Source: Burkholderiaceae bacterium
GTDB lineage: Bacteria > Pseudomonadota > Gammaproteobacteria > Burkholderiales > Burkholderiaceae_C
Assembly: GCA_024235855.1 (NCBI GenBank)
Contig: JACKLN010000001.1
Location: 248,001-312,000, forward strand
Direction: 5' to 3'
DNA: 64,000 bases
A program made the position numbers and the translations under genes. This document shows positions 26,229 to 35,656 of the stretch, piece by piece (the stretch's first letter is position 1; each line of letters starts with the position of its first letter). The notes below the pieces were generated by a model. The model saw only the letters and a program-made list of their open reading frames with translations. It had not been told where the DNA came from and did no database searches.

Positions 26229-27089
26229 ATGCGCAACCGTCCCCATCACCCAAGGCGCGCCAAGGTCGTTGTCGCCGCGGCCCTGGGCCTGCTGGCAGGC
26301 CCCGGCCTGCAGGCGGCCCAGGTCGCCCCGCCACCCGGCCCCGGCACGTGCATTGGCCAGTGCACCAGCATGCCAGCCACCGGCGACATCGGCCTCTCGC
26401 CGGCCGGCAGTGCCCGCTACGGCCTGGTGACCACCGCCGGGTCCGACGCCCTGGGCACCTCGCCGTTGCTGCTGGACGGCAACAGCCGCGGCAACGGCAC
26501 CGAGACCAACGGTTCGCGCTGGACCTCGGCGGTATTCGACGTCGACGCCGGGGACACCCTGTCGGTGTGGTTCAACTTCGTGTCCACCGACGGCAAGGGC
26601 TACGACGACTACGCCTGGGCGCGCCTGGCCGATGCCGACGACGGCACCGTGGTGGCGTGGCTGTTCGCGGCGGCTGCCACCAACAGCAACACCGGCAAGG
26701 TGGTGCCGGGCGATGTGCTCGACAAGGCCGAGTTCGACCCCGACGAACGCATCGTGGATTTCGACGACTGGGCGTTCGTCAGCAAGTCGGCAGAGGACCC
26801 GGTGGACTGGGCGCCGCTGGGCGTGTCCAACGGCAGCTGCTGGAAGGACAACGCGCCGGGCTGCGGCTACACCGGCTGGATGCAGTCGCAGATCAGCTTC
26901 GCATCGGATGTCCGCCTGCGGCTGGAACTCGGGGTGGTGAACTGGGGCGACTGGGCCTACGACTCCGGGCTGGCTTTCGACTACGCAGGCTTCACCGCTG
27001 CCGTGCCCGAGCCGTCGCCCCTGGCCCTTTGGCTGAGTGGGGTGGCGGCGGTACCCTGGCTGCGGTCGCGCCGCGCCAGGCAGCGCTGA
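26229..27089 (+). CDS. exported PEP-CTERM anchored protein
   Basis: The 286-residue protein has an N-terminal signal peptide with a basic start (MRNRPHHPRRAK) and a hydrophobic core ending about residue 28. Its C-terminus carries the PEP-CTERM sorting signal: VPEPSPLALWLSG, a hydrophobic helix, then an Arg-rich tail. Such proteins are cleaved by exosortase (EpsH) and usually leave the cell or join the extracellular matrix. The middle part is rich in Asp, Gly and Thr and resembles beta-sandwich surface proteins, with DVDAGDTLSVWFNFVSTDG; its ligand is unknown. No exosortase gene occurs in the window. The ATG at 26229 gives the expected signal peptide. Confidence 0.85.
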   Translation: MRNRPHHPRRAKVVVAAALGLLAGPGLQAAQVAPPPGPGTCIGQCTSMPATGDIGLSPAGSARYGLVTTAGSDALGTSPLLLDGNSRGNGTETNGSRWTSAVFDVDAGDTLSVWFNFVSTDGKGYDDYAWARLADADDGTVVAWLFAAAATNSNTGKVVPGDVLDKAEFDPDERIVDFDDWAFVSKSAEDPVDWAPLGVSNGSCWKDNAPGCGYTGWMQSQISFASDVRLRLELGVVNWGDWAYDSGLAFDYAGFTAAVPEPSPLALWLSGVAAVPWLRSRRARQR

Positions 27090-29348
27090 TCAGGCCGCGG
27101 CTGCGGGCTGGCCGCCGGCTGCCAGCCAGCCGCCCGCGGCCTCGGCATCCAGAGGTCGCGCGAACAGGAAGCCCTGCAGTGCCTGGCAGCCGCAGGTCGA
27201 CGCCGCCGCCACCTGCGCCGGGCTCTCGACCCCTTCGGCCACCACCTCGAGCCGCAAGGCCGCGGCCAGGGCGCATACGGCCTGCACGACGGCCTTGGCC
27301 TCGGCCTGCGGCAGCGGTTCGACGAGGCCGCGGTCGAGCTTGACCTCGGTCAGCGGCAGCGAGCGCAGCGTGGTCAACGACGACAGGCCGCTGCCGAAGT
27401 CGTCCAGCGACAACCGCACGCCGGCCTCGTGCAACGCGACGAGCTGGGCGCGGATGGCGTCCAGGTCGTTCATCGCGGCGGTTTCGGTGATTTCGACGAT
27501 CAGGTCGGCTGGCGACAGGCCGTGCTCGTCCAGCAATTGCACGACGGTGGCGGCGAAGTCCGGATCGCGCAACTGCCAGCGGGAGACGTTCACGGCCACC
27601 GGCACGAGACGGCGACCCTCGGCCCGCCAGCGCGCCTGCTGCCGACACGCCGCCACGAGCACCTCACGGCCCAGCGACACGATCAGCCCGGTGCGTTCGG
27701 CCGCCGGGATGAAATCGGCCGGCGAGATCGTCTGCCCGCCGCGTTGCCAGCGCACCAGGGCTTCGAAGCCCAGCAGTGCGCCGTCCCTCGCGGCCACCTT
27801 GGGCTGGTAGACGAGGAAGAACTCGTGATGCGCAATGCCGCTGCGCAGCGCCTGCTCCGCGGCCAGCGACGTGCCGGAGCCGCGCTCGAAGCGCTCCTCG
27901 GCCCACTGCACCGCGGTGCCCGGCACCCGCTTGGCCTCATGCATGGCCGCGTTGGCGGCACGCAGCAGGCGCTCCGGATCGGTGGCGTTCAAAGGGTGCA
28001 GGGCAATGCCCATCGAGACATCGATGTGGAAGGCCTGCCCGGCGGCGGCCAACGGAGCGACCAGCGCTTCGGTCAGCGCCGCCGCCAAGTCGCTGGCCGC
28101 GGCCTGCGGATCATCCGCACCGGCCAGCAGGGCGAACTCGTCCTCGCCAAGCCGCATCACCGCCACCGCGCCGGGACGCACCGACTGCAGCCGGCGCGCC
28201 AGCGCGCGCAGCAGTTCGTCCCCGGTGGAGGGGCCGTGCGCGTCGTTGACCAGTGCGAAGCGGTCCACGTCCAGCACCAGCAGCGCGAACGGGCGCCCCT
28301 GCGGCGTCATCTCGTGCAAGCGCTGCAGCAGCGCGCTGCGGTTGGGCAGCCCGGTGAGTTCGTCGTGGGTGGCCTGGTGCAGGCGCTCGCGGAGCGCGTT
28401 GTGTTCGCGCGTGATGTCGCTGACCACGATCTGTTCTGCCGGCGCGCCATCCCAGTCCACGCGCCAGGCGGAAAAGCGCAGGCGCAGCGGCTTACCGTCG
28501 ACGCGCTGGCGGTCGGCCTCCCACTCCTCGTGGTCCACCTCTCCGCTCATCAGCCGGCGGTGACGCTCGCGCGCCAACGCCTGGTCGGCCGCCGGAATGG
28601 TGGCATCTCGCCATCGCGAGGCGAACTCGGCCACGTCGCGCACACCGTAGATGCGGCAGGCCGCCGGGTTCATGTAGAGCACGGTCTCGCCCCGCATGAT
28701 GCCCAGGCCTTGGTGCGAACGTTCGATCAGCCGCACGAAGCGTTCCTGGGCCGACTGCGCCCGCGCGGCGATGCGGCGCATGGCGGCATCGATCAGGCAC
28801 AGGCCCAGGGCCAGCCGCACCACGGCGGTGGCGGTGGCCTGCCACTCGGCGGTGGCCAGACCGCCAAAGACGGTGATCATCTGCGACGCCCCCAGTGCCA
28901 CGATCAGCACGCCGGCCAGGCGGTCGGTCAGCCCGCCGGCCCACAGCCATCGGATGGCCAGCGCACCGGCGGCCACGTGCAGCAGCGCCGAGGCCAGCAT
29001 CGGCAGGTGCACGCCGCGCCCGAGCAGCGCCCCCAGGCCGACGAGCACGCCGAGGAACAGCCAACGCCCGCCGCGGCCCAGGTCACGCCCCGCCAGGCCG
29101 GCGCAACCCATCACCAGCGAGGTCAGGGCCGCGGCACCGGACACCAGCAGCAGCGCCAGCCCCGAGACATGGATCGCCGGCGTGGGCGATCGCCAGAGCA
29201 TGAACCCCAGCGGCGCCACGGCCTGCCAGAGGAAGGCTGAGCCCAGGTACAGCGGAAAGCGCAGTGCCGGCTCGCGCCGCCATGCCAGCAGCAGCGCCAG
29301 CCCGACGAGCAGGCTGACGGTGCTGCTGAGCACGAGCGCATGGACCAC
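27090..29348 (-). CDS. membrane PAS-GGDEF-EAL protein with degenerate GGDEF motif
   Basis: The 752-residue protein has six or seven membrane helices (residues 5-190), a PAS domain (about 205-320), a GGDEF domain (325-485) and an EAL domain (500-745). The GGDEF signature is GEDEF at 401-405, which lacks the second Gly, so cyclase activity is doubtful. The EAL domain keeps GFEALVRW (EAL at 529-531), the LIVEITE metal site, DDFGSGLSSL and EGVES, and should hydrolyse cyclic di-GMP. The GGDEF part may bind GTP and regulate the EAL part, as in some known proteins. It converges with the PEP-CTERM gene with no spacer. Confidence 0.9.
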   Translation of the reverse strand: MVHALVLSSTVSLLVGLALLLAWRREPALRFPLYLGSAFLWQAVAPLGFMLWRSPTPAIHVSGLALLLVSGAAALTSLVMGCAGLAGRDLGRGGRWLFLGVLVGLGALLGRGVHLPMLASALLHVAAGALAIRWLWAGGLTDRLAGVLIVALGASQMITVFGGLATAEWQATATAVVRLALGLCLIDAAMRRIAARAQSAQERFVRLIERSHQGLGIMRGETVLYMNPAACRIYGVRDVAEFASRWRDATIPAADQALARERHRRLMSGEVDHEEWEADRQRVDGKPLRLRFSAWRVDWDGAPAEQIVVSDITREHNALRERLHQATHDELTGLPNRSALLQRLHEMTPQGRPFALLVLDVDRFALVNDAHGPSTGDELLRALARRLQSVRPGAVAVMRLGEDEFALLAGADDPQAAASDLAAALTEALVAPLAAAGQAFHIDVSMGIALHPLNATDPERLLRAANAAMHEAKRVPGTAVQWAEERFERGSGTSLAAEQALRSGIAHHEFFLVYQPKVAARDGALLGFEALVRWQRGGQTISPADFIPAAERTGLIVSLGREVLVAACRQQARWRAEGRRLVPVAVNVSRWQLRDPDFAATVVQLLDEHGLSPADLIVEITETAAMNDLDAIRAQLVALHEAGVRLSLDDFGSGLSSLTTLRSLPLTEVKLDRGLVEPLPQAEAKAVVQAVCALAAALRLEVVAEGVESPAQVAAASTCGCQALQGFLFARPLDAEAAGGWLAAGGQPAAAA

Positions 29349-29417
29349 GGGGTACCAGCTTACCCTGTCGGCCCGCGGTGCTGGGCGACGACACCCGGTC
29401 GCCGCGTGAAGCGTTGC

Positions 29418-29519
29418 CGGCCGTCCCGCTCAGCCTTGCAGGCCGCGCTCGCGCAAGCATGCGCTCGCCCCTTCGCTGGCGGCCGCCCCCGCGCAGGCGG
29501 GGTCGGCCGTCCCGCTCAG
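29418..29519. repeat. 16-bp direct repeat pair flanking a GC hairpin
   Basis: CGGCCGTCCCGCTCAG occurs at 29418-29433 and again at 29504-29519, where it covers the stop codon of the phosphate transporter. Between them, CCCCGC at 29487-29492 pairs with GCGGGG at 29497-29502. The hairpin may end the pit transcript, but there is no T-run. Confidence 0.45.
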
Positions 29520-31090
29520 GCATGCACCATGCCGAAGATCATGTAGTACAGCAGCGCCGCCATCACCGCCGTGGCCGGCACGGTGATGACCCAGGCGGCG
29601 GCGATCTTCAGCACCTCGGAGCGCTTGACCAGCTGCTGCTTGTAGACCTTGCGCAGCTGCTTGCGCTCGAACTTGCTCAGCACCGCGGGCGCGGCGTGCC
29701 GCTTGAGCTGGTCGAGCAGTTCGCGCTTGCCCTCCAGCGTGGCGGCCTGGAACTGGTCGATGAAGCGTTCGACCACGGCCTTGTCCTCGCCGGCGTGGTG
29801 CAGCTTGATGAACTCCAGCGCGCCGGCGTGGCGGCGCTTGAGGTATTCCCGCAGGAAGCCGACGCCGAACACGCCGCCCACCGCGGTGTGGGTGGAACTC
29901 ACCGGCAGGCCCAGCTGCGAGGCCACGATCACCGTGACCGCGGCCGACATCGCGATGCAGAAGGCCCGCATCTGGTCGAGCTCGGTGATCTCGCTGCCCA
30001 CCTTGCGGATCAGCCGCGGCCCGTAGAGCAGCAGGCCCAGCGCGATGCCGATGGCACCGACGAACATCACCCACAGCGGGATCGGTGCCTTGCCGCCGAT
30101 GGCGCCGCTGCGCACCACCTCGGCGATGGCGGCCAGCGGCCCGACCGCATTGGCCACGTCGTTGGCGCCGTGGGCAAAGCTCAGCAGCGCGGCGGAGAAG
30201 ATCAGCGGCAGCGTGAACAGGCCGTTGATGCTGTCCTTGGTGTTGAACATCGACGGCACCTGGCGCTCGACCCAGGCCCGGCTGCCCAGCCAGCCCAGCA
30301 CGCCCAGCACGGCGCCGATGGCCAGTGCGGCGCCGATGCCCACCTTCACCAGCTTGTTCAGCCCCTTGAGCACCAGGTAGGTGGAGAAGGCCGCCACCAT
30401 CAGCGCAATCAGCAGCGGCACCAGGCGGCTCGCGGCCGCCACCATGTCGGTCTGCCAGGTGATGCCGCGCTTGATCCAGTACAGGAAGGCCGCGGCGATG
30501 CCGCCGCCGAGCAGCGGCGAGATCACCCAGCTGGCGGCGATCTCGCCCAGCCGGCCCCAGTTGGCCGCGTCCAGGCCACCGGCGGCCAGGCCGGCGCCGA
30601 GCACGGCACCGATGATCGAGTGCGTGGTTGACACCGGCGCGCCCGACGCGGTGGCGATGTTCAGCCACAGCGCACCGGCCAGCAGGGCCGCCGTCATCAG
30701 CCAGACGAAATGTGCCGGGTCGGCCACCGCGTCGGCCTTGACGATGCCCTTCTGGATGGTGGAGACCACGTCGCCGCCTGCGATCAGCGCCCCGGCCATC
30801 TCGCACACCGCCGCCAGCGCGATGGCGCCGACCAGCGAGATCGCGCGCGAGCCCACCGCCGGGCCGACGTTGTTGGCCACGTCGTTGGCGCCGATGTTCA
30901 TCGCCATGTAGCCGCCGATCACCGCGGCGGCCACCAGGAACACGCCCTGCGGCCCGGCCACGCCCTGCGTGAGCGCGGTGTAGAGCATGATGGCCACCGC
31001 GAACAGCAGGCCCACGCCCAGGCGCATCGACTCGCCCCGGCCGCGCTTGCCGGCCTTCTCGAACTTCTTGAGGCTGCTGAATTCCATCAC
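29516..31090 (-). CDS. pit: Pit-family inorganic phosphate transporter
   Basis: The 524-residue membrane protein carries the two inverted Pit signatures, GANDVANNVGP (from residue 67) and AHGANDVANAVGP in the second half, with about ten to twelve transmembrane helices. Family members take up phosphate, often as a metal-phosphate complex, with protons. Each half also has an SGAPVSTTHS or GLPVSSTHT segment. A hydrophilic loop of about 90 residues near the C-terminus (LEFIKLHHAGEDKAVVERF) is typical of the longer bacterial type. Starts at residues 1 and 2 (both Met) cannot be told apart. It lies 42 bp behind the nucleoside operon in the same direction and could be reached by read-through. No PhoU-like gene accompanies it. 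Confidence 0.92.
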   Translation of the reverse strand: MMEFSSLKKFEKAGKRGRGESMRLGVGLLFAVAIMLYTALTQGVAGPQGVFLVAAAVIGGYMAMNIGANDVANNVGPAVGSRAISLVGAIALAAVCEMAGALIAGGDVVSTIQKGIVKADAVADPAHFVWLMTAALLAGALWLNIATASGAPVSTTHSIIGAVLGAGLAAGGLDAANWGRLGEIAASWVISPLLGGGIAAAFLYWIKRGITWQTDMVAAASRLVPLLIALMVAAFSTYLVLKGLNKLVKVGIGAALAIGAVLGVLGWLGSRAWVERQVPSMFNTKDSINGLFTLPLIFSAALLSFAHGANDVANAVGPLAAIAEVVRSGAIGGKAPIPLWVMFVGAIGIALGLLLYGPRLIRKVGSEITELDQMRAFCIAMSAAVTVIVASQLGLPVSSTHTAVGGVFGVGFLREYLKRRHAGALEFIKLHHAGEDKAVVERFIDQFQAATLEGKRELLDQLKRHAAPAVLSKFERKQLRKVYKQQLVKRSEVLKIAAAWVITVPATAVMAALLYYMIFGMVHA

Positions 31091-31132
31091 CCGCTCCCGA
31101 TGTCGGGGCGGATTGTGACAGTCACGTCGCTG

Positions 31133-32461
31133 TCACCGGCCGAGCACGGCCTGAACCAGGGCCGGAACCGGCGGCGCGGTGTCCTGCACCGGCATCGCCG
31201 CGGCCACCTCGGCCATGGCCGCTTCGGCGCTGCGGGCATCCGTTGCGTGCACCCAGGCCAGCGGTTCTCCGGCGCGCACCGCCTCGCCCGGCGCGCGCAC
31301 CTCGGCCAATCCCACGCGCGGGTCCACACTGTCGCCGGGTCGCCGCCGGCCGCCGCCGAGGGCCACGACCGCCAGGCCCAGCGCCCGCGTGTCGTGTCGG
31401 CCGATCACGCCGTCGCGCGCGGCTGGCACCGGGCAGCGCACCGGTGCCACCGGTAGCCCGGCATCGCGCCAGACGTCGGTCGGCCCGCCCAGGCCGGCCA
31501 CCATGCATGCGAAACGCTCGGCCGCGTGGCCTTCGGCCAGCCGTGCCGCGGCCAGGGCCTGCGCGGCGCCCACGTCCGGCGCCAGCCCGCCGAGCACCAG
31601 TGCCTCGGCGGCCAGCGCCAGGCACAGGTCGCGCAGGCGGTTCAGCGCCGGGTCGTTGCCGTTGTCGCCGCGGAGCAGCGCCATCGCCTCGGCCACCTCC
31701 AGCGTATTGCCGGCGCTGCGGCCGAGCACGGCACCCATGTCGGTCACCAGGGCCACGGTGGGCAGGCCGGCCCCGCCGGCCACGTCCACGAGCGCCTGCG
31801 CCAGCGGCAGCGCCTCGGCCGCCGTGGGGCAGAAGGCGCCGTTGCCGCACTTGACGTCCATCACCAGCGCCTGCAGGCCGGCCGCGCGCTTCTTGCTCAG
31901 GATGCTGGCCACGATCAGCGGCAGCGATTCGACGGTGGCGGTGACATCGCGGATGGCGTAGAGCCGCCGGTCGGCCGGCGCGACGGCGGCGCTGGCGCCG
32001 ACGATGGCGCAGCCGGCGGCGTGCAGCACCGTCGCCAAGCGCGCCCGCGGCACGTCCACGGTGTACCCCGGCAGCGCCTCGAGCTTGTCCAGCGTGCCCC
32101 CGGTGTGGCCCAGTCCGCGGCCGCTGACCATGGGCACGACCGCGCCGCAGGCCGCCAGCAGCGGCGCCAGCACCAGGCTGACCTTGTCGCCCACGCCGCC
32201 GGTGGAATGCTTGTCGAGCACCGGGCCGGCGAAGCCCTCGGCCGACCAGTCCAGCACCTCGCCGGAATGCGTCATCGCCTCGGTCAGCGTCACGGTACCG
32301 GCCGTGTCCAGCCCGCGCCAGAGGATGGCCATGGCCATCGCACCGACCTGCGCGTCGGACCAGCTGCCGTCCACCAGCCCGCGCACGAAGGCCTGGATCT
32401 CGGCGGTGGACAGCGCCTGACCGCTGCGCTGGTGGCGGATGACCTCGGCCGGCAGCAGCAT
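31133..32461 (-). CDS. deoA: thymidine phosphorylase
   Basis: The 442-residue enzyme splits thymidine and deoxyuridine with phosphate into the base and deoxyribose 1-phosphate. The glycosyltransferase family signature SGRGLGHTGGTLDKLEA is intact, as are LDKHSTGGVGDKVSL (phosphate binding) and the KCGNGAF segment. It is the last gene of the nucleoside operon, and its ATG overlaps the TGA of the 5'-nucleotidase gene by one base. Its product would go to deoxyribose 5-phosphate through a phosphopentomutase, not encoded in the window, and then to DeoC. The length fits the E. coli enzyme (440 residues). Confidence 0.95.
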   Translation of the reverse strand: MLLPAEVIRHQRSGQALSTAEIQAFVRGLVDGSWSDAQVGAMAMAILWRGLDTAGTVTLTEAMTHSGEVLDWSAEGFAGPVLDKHSTGGVGDKVSLVLAPLLAACGAVVPMVSGRGLGHTGGTLDKLEALPGYTVDVPRARLATVLHAAGCAIVGASAAVAPADRRLYAIRDVTATVESLPLIVASILSKKRAAGLQALVMDVKCGNGAFCPTAAEALPLAQALVDVAGGAGLPTVALVTDMGAVLGRSAGNTLEVAEAMALLRGDNGNDPALNRLRDLCLALAAEALVLGGLAPDVGAAQALAAARLAEGHAAERFACMVAGLGGPTDVWRDAGLPVAPVRCPVPAARDGVIGRHDTRALGLAVVALGGGRRRPGDSVDPRVGLAEVRAPGEAVRAGEPLAWVHATDARSAEAAMAEVAAAMPVQDTAPPVPALVQAVLGR

Positions 32462-34056
32462 CAGTTCAGCCGCGTGAGGCGGGGGCCGTCGTCCACCACG
32501 GCGCCGCTGCGCACGTGGGCCTCCAGGGCGTCGATGTCCATCACGCCGGTGCGCCGGTCGCGGCCGGCCTTGAAGCCGTCGAACAGGTCGCCGCCGCTGG
32601 CCAGGAAGCTGTTGACGGTGATGCGCAGCGGCTCGTCGGGCGCGATGGCGCGGCCGTGCAGGCGCAGGCTGCCGGGCACGATGCGCTGGCCCGGCGGGCG
32701 CGCAGCGTCCCAGGTGTAGCCGAAGCCGCGCGAGACCTGCAGCACGCGTGGCATCGGCTGGCCGGCCCACTGGCGCTCCAGCAGCGCCTGCAGCTCGGCG
32801 CCGGTGAGCGTCATCGTGACCAGGTTGTTGTAGAACGGCTGCGCCGCGAACAGGTCGCCGAAGGTCAGCGTGCCGTCGGCGCGCGGGCGCAGCGCGGTGC
32901 GCACGCCGCCCGGGTTCATCAGCGCCAGCTGCGCACCGCCGGCCTCGGGGGCGGCGGTGGCCGCCAGCTGGGCGTCGGCGATCAGGCGGCCGGCCGCCAT
33001 CTCGCCGTTGGGCGCCGCCTCGTTCGGCAGCACCTGCGCCAGCTTGCCCACCGGGCGCTCCGCGAGCGGCCGGACCTGCTCGGCGTAGGCGGCCACGGCC
33101 GCGGCGATGCGCGGGTCGGCGGCGAAGCGCTCGGTGGCGACCACCACGTTGTCGGCCTTGGCATCGGCGATGTCGCGCGTGCGCCGGTCCAGCGTCAGCG
33201 TGATGGTCGACAGCACGGTGCCGTAGCGGTCGGCGCTGGTGACGAGGCGGCCGTCGATGCGGCAGTTGTAGGCACGGTGCGTGTGGCCGCTGATGACCAC
33301 GTCCACGGCCCGGTCGAGCTTCGGCACGATCTGCGTGATCGGGCCCGACAGCGCCGGGCAGTCGTTGGGGCCCTGGGCCGGGAAGCCGCCTTCGTGGATC
33401 AGCAGCACGATGGCCTCGATGCCGCGGGCGCGCAGCCCGGGCACCAGCGCGTTGACGGTCTGCGCCTCGTCGCGGAACGCGAGCCCGGCCACGCCGTCGG
33501 CAGCGACGATGCTGGGCGTGGCCGCCAGCGTCAGGCCGATGAAGGCCACATCGATGCCGTCGAACCGGCGCACGATGTACGGCGGCAGGATCGTGCGGCC
33601 GGTGCGCGTGTCCACCGTGCTGGCGGCCAGCCACTGGAAACCGGCCTGGCGCTGCAGGTCCAGCAGCGCCTGGGCGCCGCGGTCGAACTCGTGGTTGCCC
33701 ACCGCGCTGGCCACCAGGCCGATGCGCGAGAGCAGGTCCACCGTGGGCCGGTCCTGCGCCAGCGCGGAGATCAGCGGGCTGGCGCCGATCAGGTCGCCGG
33801 CGGCGACGAAGATGCTGTGCGGCGACGCGGCCATCGCCTGCTGCACCGCGGTGGCCAGGTGGGCGATGCCGCCGGCCGGCGTGGCCAGGGTCTTGGCCGG
33901 GTCGGCCGGGTCCGGCTGCCGGAAGCCGCCGCGCGGCGGCTCCAGGTGGCCGTGGAAGTCGTTGATGGCCAGCACCTGCACGGTGACCGGGCCGGGCGGC
34001 GTGGCGGCACAGGCCGCGAGCAGCAGGGCGGCAACCGCAGAGACCAGCAGACGCAT
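32461..34056 (-). CDS. 5'-nucleotidase / metallophosphatase lipoprotein
   Basis: The 531-residue protein begins MRLLVSAVAALLLAACA, a lipoprotein signal with a lipobox and the lipidated Cys at residue 16, so it sits on the periplasmic face or outer membrane. The calcineurin-like domain carries INDFHGHLEPP, SAVGNHEFDRGAQ and VISGHTHRAYNC. The C-terminal 5'-nucleotidase domain has LALMNPGGVRTALR and FGDLFAAQPFYNNLVTM. It would strip phosphate from nucleotides outside the cytoplasm so that nucleosides can be imported by the ABC transporter of the same operon. The ATG at 34056 has a GAGG ribosome binding site; a TTG at 34071 is an alternative start. Confidence 0.92.
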   Translation of the reverse strand: MRLLVSAVAALLLAACAATPPGPVTVQVLAINDFHGHLEPPRGGFRQPDPADPAKTLATPAGGIAHLATAVQQAMAASPHSIFVAAGDLIGASPLISALAQDRPTVDLLSRIGLVASAVGNHEFDRGAQALLDLQRQAGFQWLAASTVDTRTGRTILPPYIVRRFDGIDVAFIGLTLAATPSIVAADGVAGLAFRDEAQTVNALVPGLRARGIEAIVLLIHEGGFPAQGPNDCPALSGPITQIVPKLDRAVDVVISGHTHRAYNCRIDGRLVTSADRYGTVLSTITLTLDRRTRDIADAKADNVVVATERFAADPRIAAAVAAYAEQVRPLAERPVGKLAQVLPNEAAPNGEMAAGRLIADAQLAATAAPEAGGAQLALMNPGGVRTALRPRADGTLTFGDLFAAQPFYNNLVTMTLTGAELQALLERQWAGQPMPRVLQVSRGFGYTWDAARPPGQRIVPGSLRLHGRAIAPDEPLRITVNSFLASGGDLFDGFKAGRDRRTGVMDIDALEAHVRSGAVVDDGPRLTRLN

Positions 34057-34067
34057 CGGCCCCACCC

Positions 34068-34826
34068 TCAATAGGCCGAGGACAGGGCCGCGGGCGCCGA
34101 TCCGCCCAGCACGGCCTCGATGTCATTCAGCAGCCCGCTGGCGCCCAGGCGGAAGCGCTGCGGTGTCAAAGCATCCACACCGAGGATGTCGCCGACCAGG
34201 CCGGCATACAGCGCCGCGTCCGCCACCGTGCGCACGCCGCCGGAGGCCTTGAAGCCGGCGCGGCAACCTGGCGTGGCCGCGATGGTCTCGAGCAGCGCCC
34301 GTGCCGCCGCCGGCGTGGCGCCCACGGGCACCTTGCCGGTGCTGGTCTTGAGGAAGTCGGCGCCCTCGGCCAGCGCCAGCGCAGCCGCGCGGCGGATGAG
34401 CGCGTCGTCGGCCAGTTCGCCCGTTTCCAGGATGACCTTCAGCACATGGCCGTCGCAGGCCCGACGCACGGCATGCAGCACAGCGGCCGCCGCGGCCTCG
34501 TCGCCGGTGGCGAACGCGCGCCAGGGCAGCACCACGTCGACTTCCTGCGCGTCGGACTCGACGATGGCGGCCGTGTCGCGCACCGCGGCGTCGACGTCCG
34601 TGCCGCCGTGCGGGAAGTTGGCCACGGCGGCGATGGCCACACCCGCGGGCGCCTCGCGCCGGGCAACAGCCGCCAGGCGCGGCCACACACACAGGGCCGC
34701 CGGCACGCCGAACGGACCACGCGCGCGCGCCGCCAGTGCCGCCACGTCGGCGTCGGTATCCCCGTCGTTCAGCGTCGTCAGGTCCAGGCAGGCCAGGGCC
34801 AGGCGCGCATCGTCCTGCAGGCTCAT
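34068..34826 (-). CDS. deoC: deoxyribose-phosphate aldolase
   Basis: The 252-residue enzyme cleaves deoxyribose 5-phosphate to acetaldehyde and glyceraldehyde 3-phosphate. The Schiff-base Lys lies in ADFLKTSTGKVP, and the other active-site segments are VDVVLPWRAF (Asp/Glu pair position), VLKVILETGEL and FKASGGVRT. The N-terminal LDLTTLN segment also fits. It starts in an ATGA overlap with the purine nucleoside phosphorylase and is followed 11 bp later by the nucleotidase. It links nucleoside uptake to central metabolism. Confidence 0.94.
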   Translation of the reverse strand: MSLQDDARLALACLDLTTLNDGDTDADVAALAARARGPFGVPAALCVWPRLAAVARREAPAGVAIAAVANFPHGGTDVDAAVRDTAAIVESDAQEVDVVLPWRAFATGDEAAAAAVLHAVRRACDGHVLKVILETGELADDALIRRAAALALAEGADFLKTSTGKVPVGATPAAARALLETIAATPGCRAGFKASGGVRTVADAALYAGLVGDILGVDALTPQRFRLGASGLLNDIEAVLGGSAPAALSSAY

Positions 34827-35656
34827 GGGTGGGTCTCCAGTGCCGGCAGCAACGCCGCCATCAGCCGCGCCGCATCCTCGGCCGCACGCGCCGCGCCGGC
34901 CAGCGTGTGGGCGTGGCTCAGCGCCTCGGGCGCCAGGCCGCAGCCCATGTTGGTGATCATCGACAGCGCCAGCACGCGCAGCCCGGCGTGGCGCGCAAGG
35001 ATGGTCTCCGGCACCGTGCTCATGCCCACCGCCTGCGCGCCCAGGCGCTGCAGCATGCGGATCTCCGCCGGCGTCTCGAACTGCGGGCCCAGCACCCAGG
35101 CGTAGACGCCTTCGTGCAGCGGCACGCCGGCCCGCTGCGCGGCCTGCCGCGCCAGCGCGGCCAGCGCCGGGTCGTACGCCGCGGCCATGTCGACGAAGCG
35201 CCGGTCGTCGCGCTCGCCCACCAGCGGGCTGGCCTGCACCAGGTTGAGGTGGTCGCTCAGCAGCATCAGGCGGCCGGCCGGCATGGCCGGGTCCAGGCTG
35301 CCGGCGGCGTTGGTCTGCAGCAGCGTGGTCACGCCGGCCGCGGCCAGGGCCTGGATGGCGACCTTCATCGCGCGCGGGTCGCCGTCCTCGTAGGCGTGCT
35401 TGCGGCCCGACAGCAGCAGCACCTCGGTGCCGTGCAGCGTGCCCACGCGCACCTGCCCGACGTGGCCGCCGACGGCCAGCGCCGGGAAACCCGGCAGATC
35501 GGCGTAGTCCAGCACCGCGCTCGGCTGCAAGGTCGCGGCAAGCGGCGCCCAGCCGGAGCCCAGCAGCAGCGCCAGCCGAGGCACGTGCCCGTCACAGGCG
35601 CTGCGGATGCGCTCGGCGGCCAGGGTGGCGTCGCTGCCGTCGCTGCCCTCGCTCAT
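34823..35656 (-). CDS. purine nucleoside phosphorylase (trimeric type)
   Basis: The 277-residue protein matches the trimeric, mammalian-like purine nucleoside phosphorylases (punA/xapA type). Visible motifs are LLLGSGWAPLA for phosphate binding, HVGQVRVGTLHG, LLSGRKHAYEDGDP, LQTNAAGSLDPAMPAGRL, QFETPAEIRML (purine-site Glu) and MSTVPETILARH. It would convert inosine, guanosine and their deoxy forms into base and (deoxy)ribose 1-phosphate. Start and stop overlap the neighbours cdd and deoC by 4 bp each. Adenosine would first be converted to inosine by the deaminase at 41548. Confidence 0.93.
   Translation of the reverse strand: MSEGSDGSDATLAAERIRSACDGHVPRLALLLGSGWAPLAATLQPSAVLDYADLPGFPALAVGGHVGQVRVGTLHGTEVLLLSGRKHAYEDGDPRAMKVAIQALAAAGVTTLLQTNAAGSLDPAMPAGRLMLLSDHLNLVQASPLVGERDDRRFVDMAAAYDPALAALARQAAQRAGVPLHEGVYAWVLGPQFETPAEIRMLQRLGAQAVGMSTVPETILARHAGLRVLALSMITNMGCGLAPEALSHAHTLAGAARAAEDAARLMAALLPALETHP

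Noticed and set aside
31091..31135. Inverted repeat GTGACAG/CTGTCAC before the Pit gene as a Pho box
   Set aside because: A Pho box needs direct CTGTCAT-like repeats with 4-bp spacing; here the repeats are inverted with an 8-bp spacer, and one arm covers the deoA stop codon. Position is suggestive, but the pattern does not fit.
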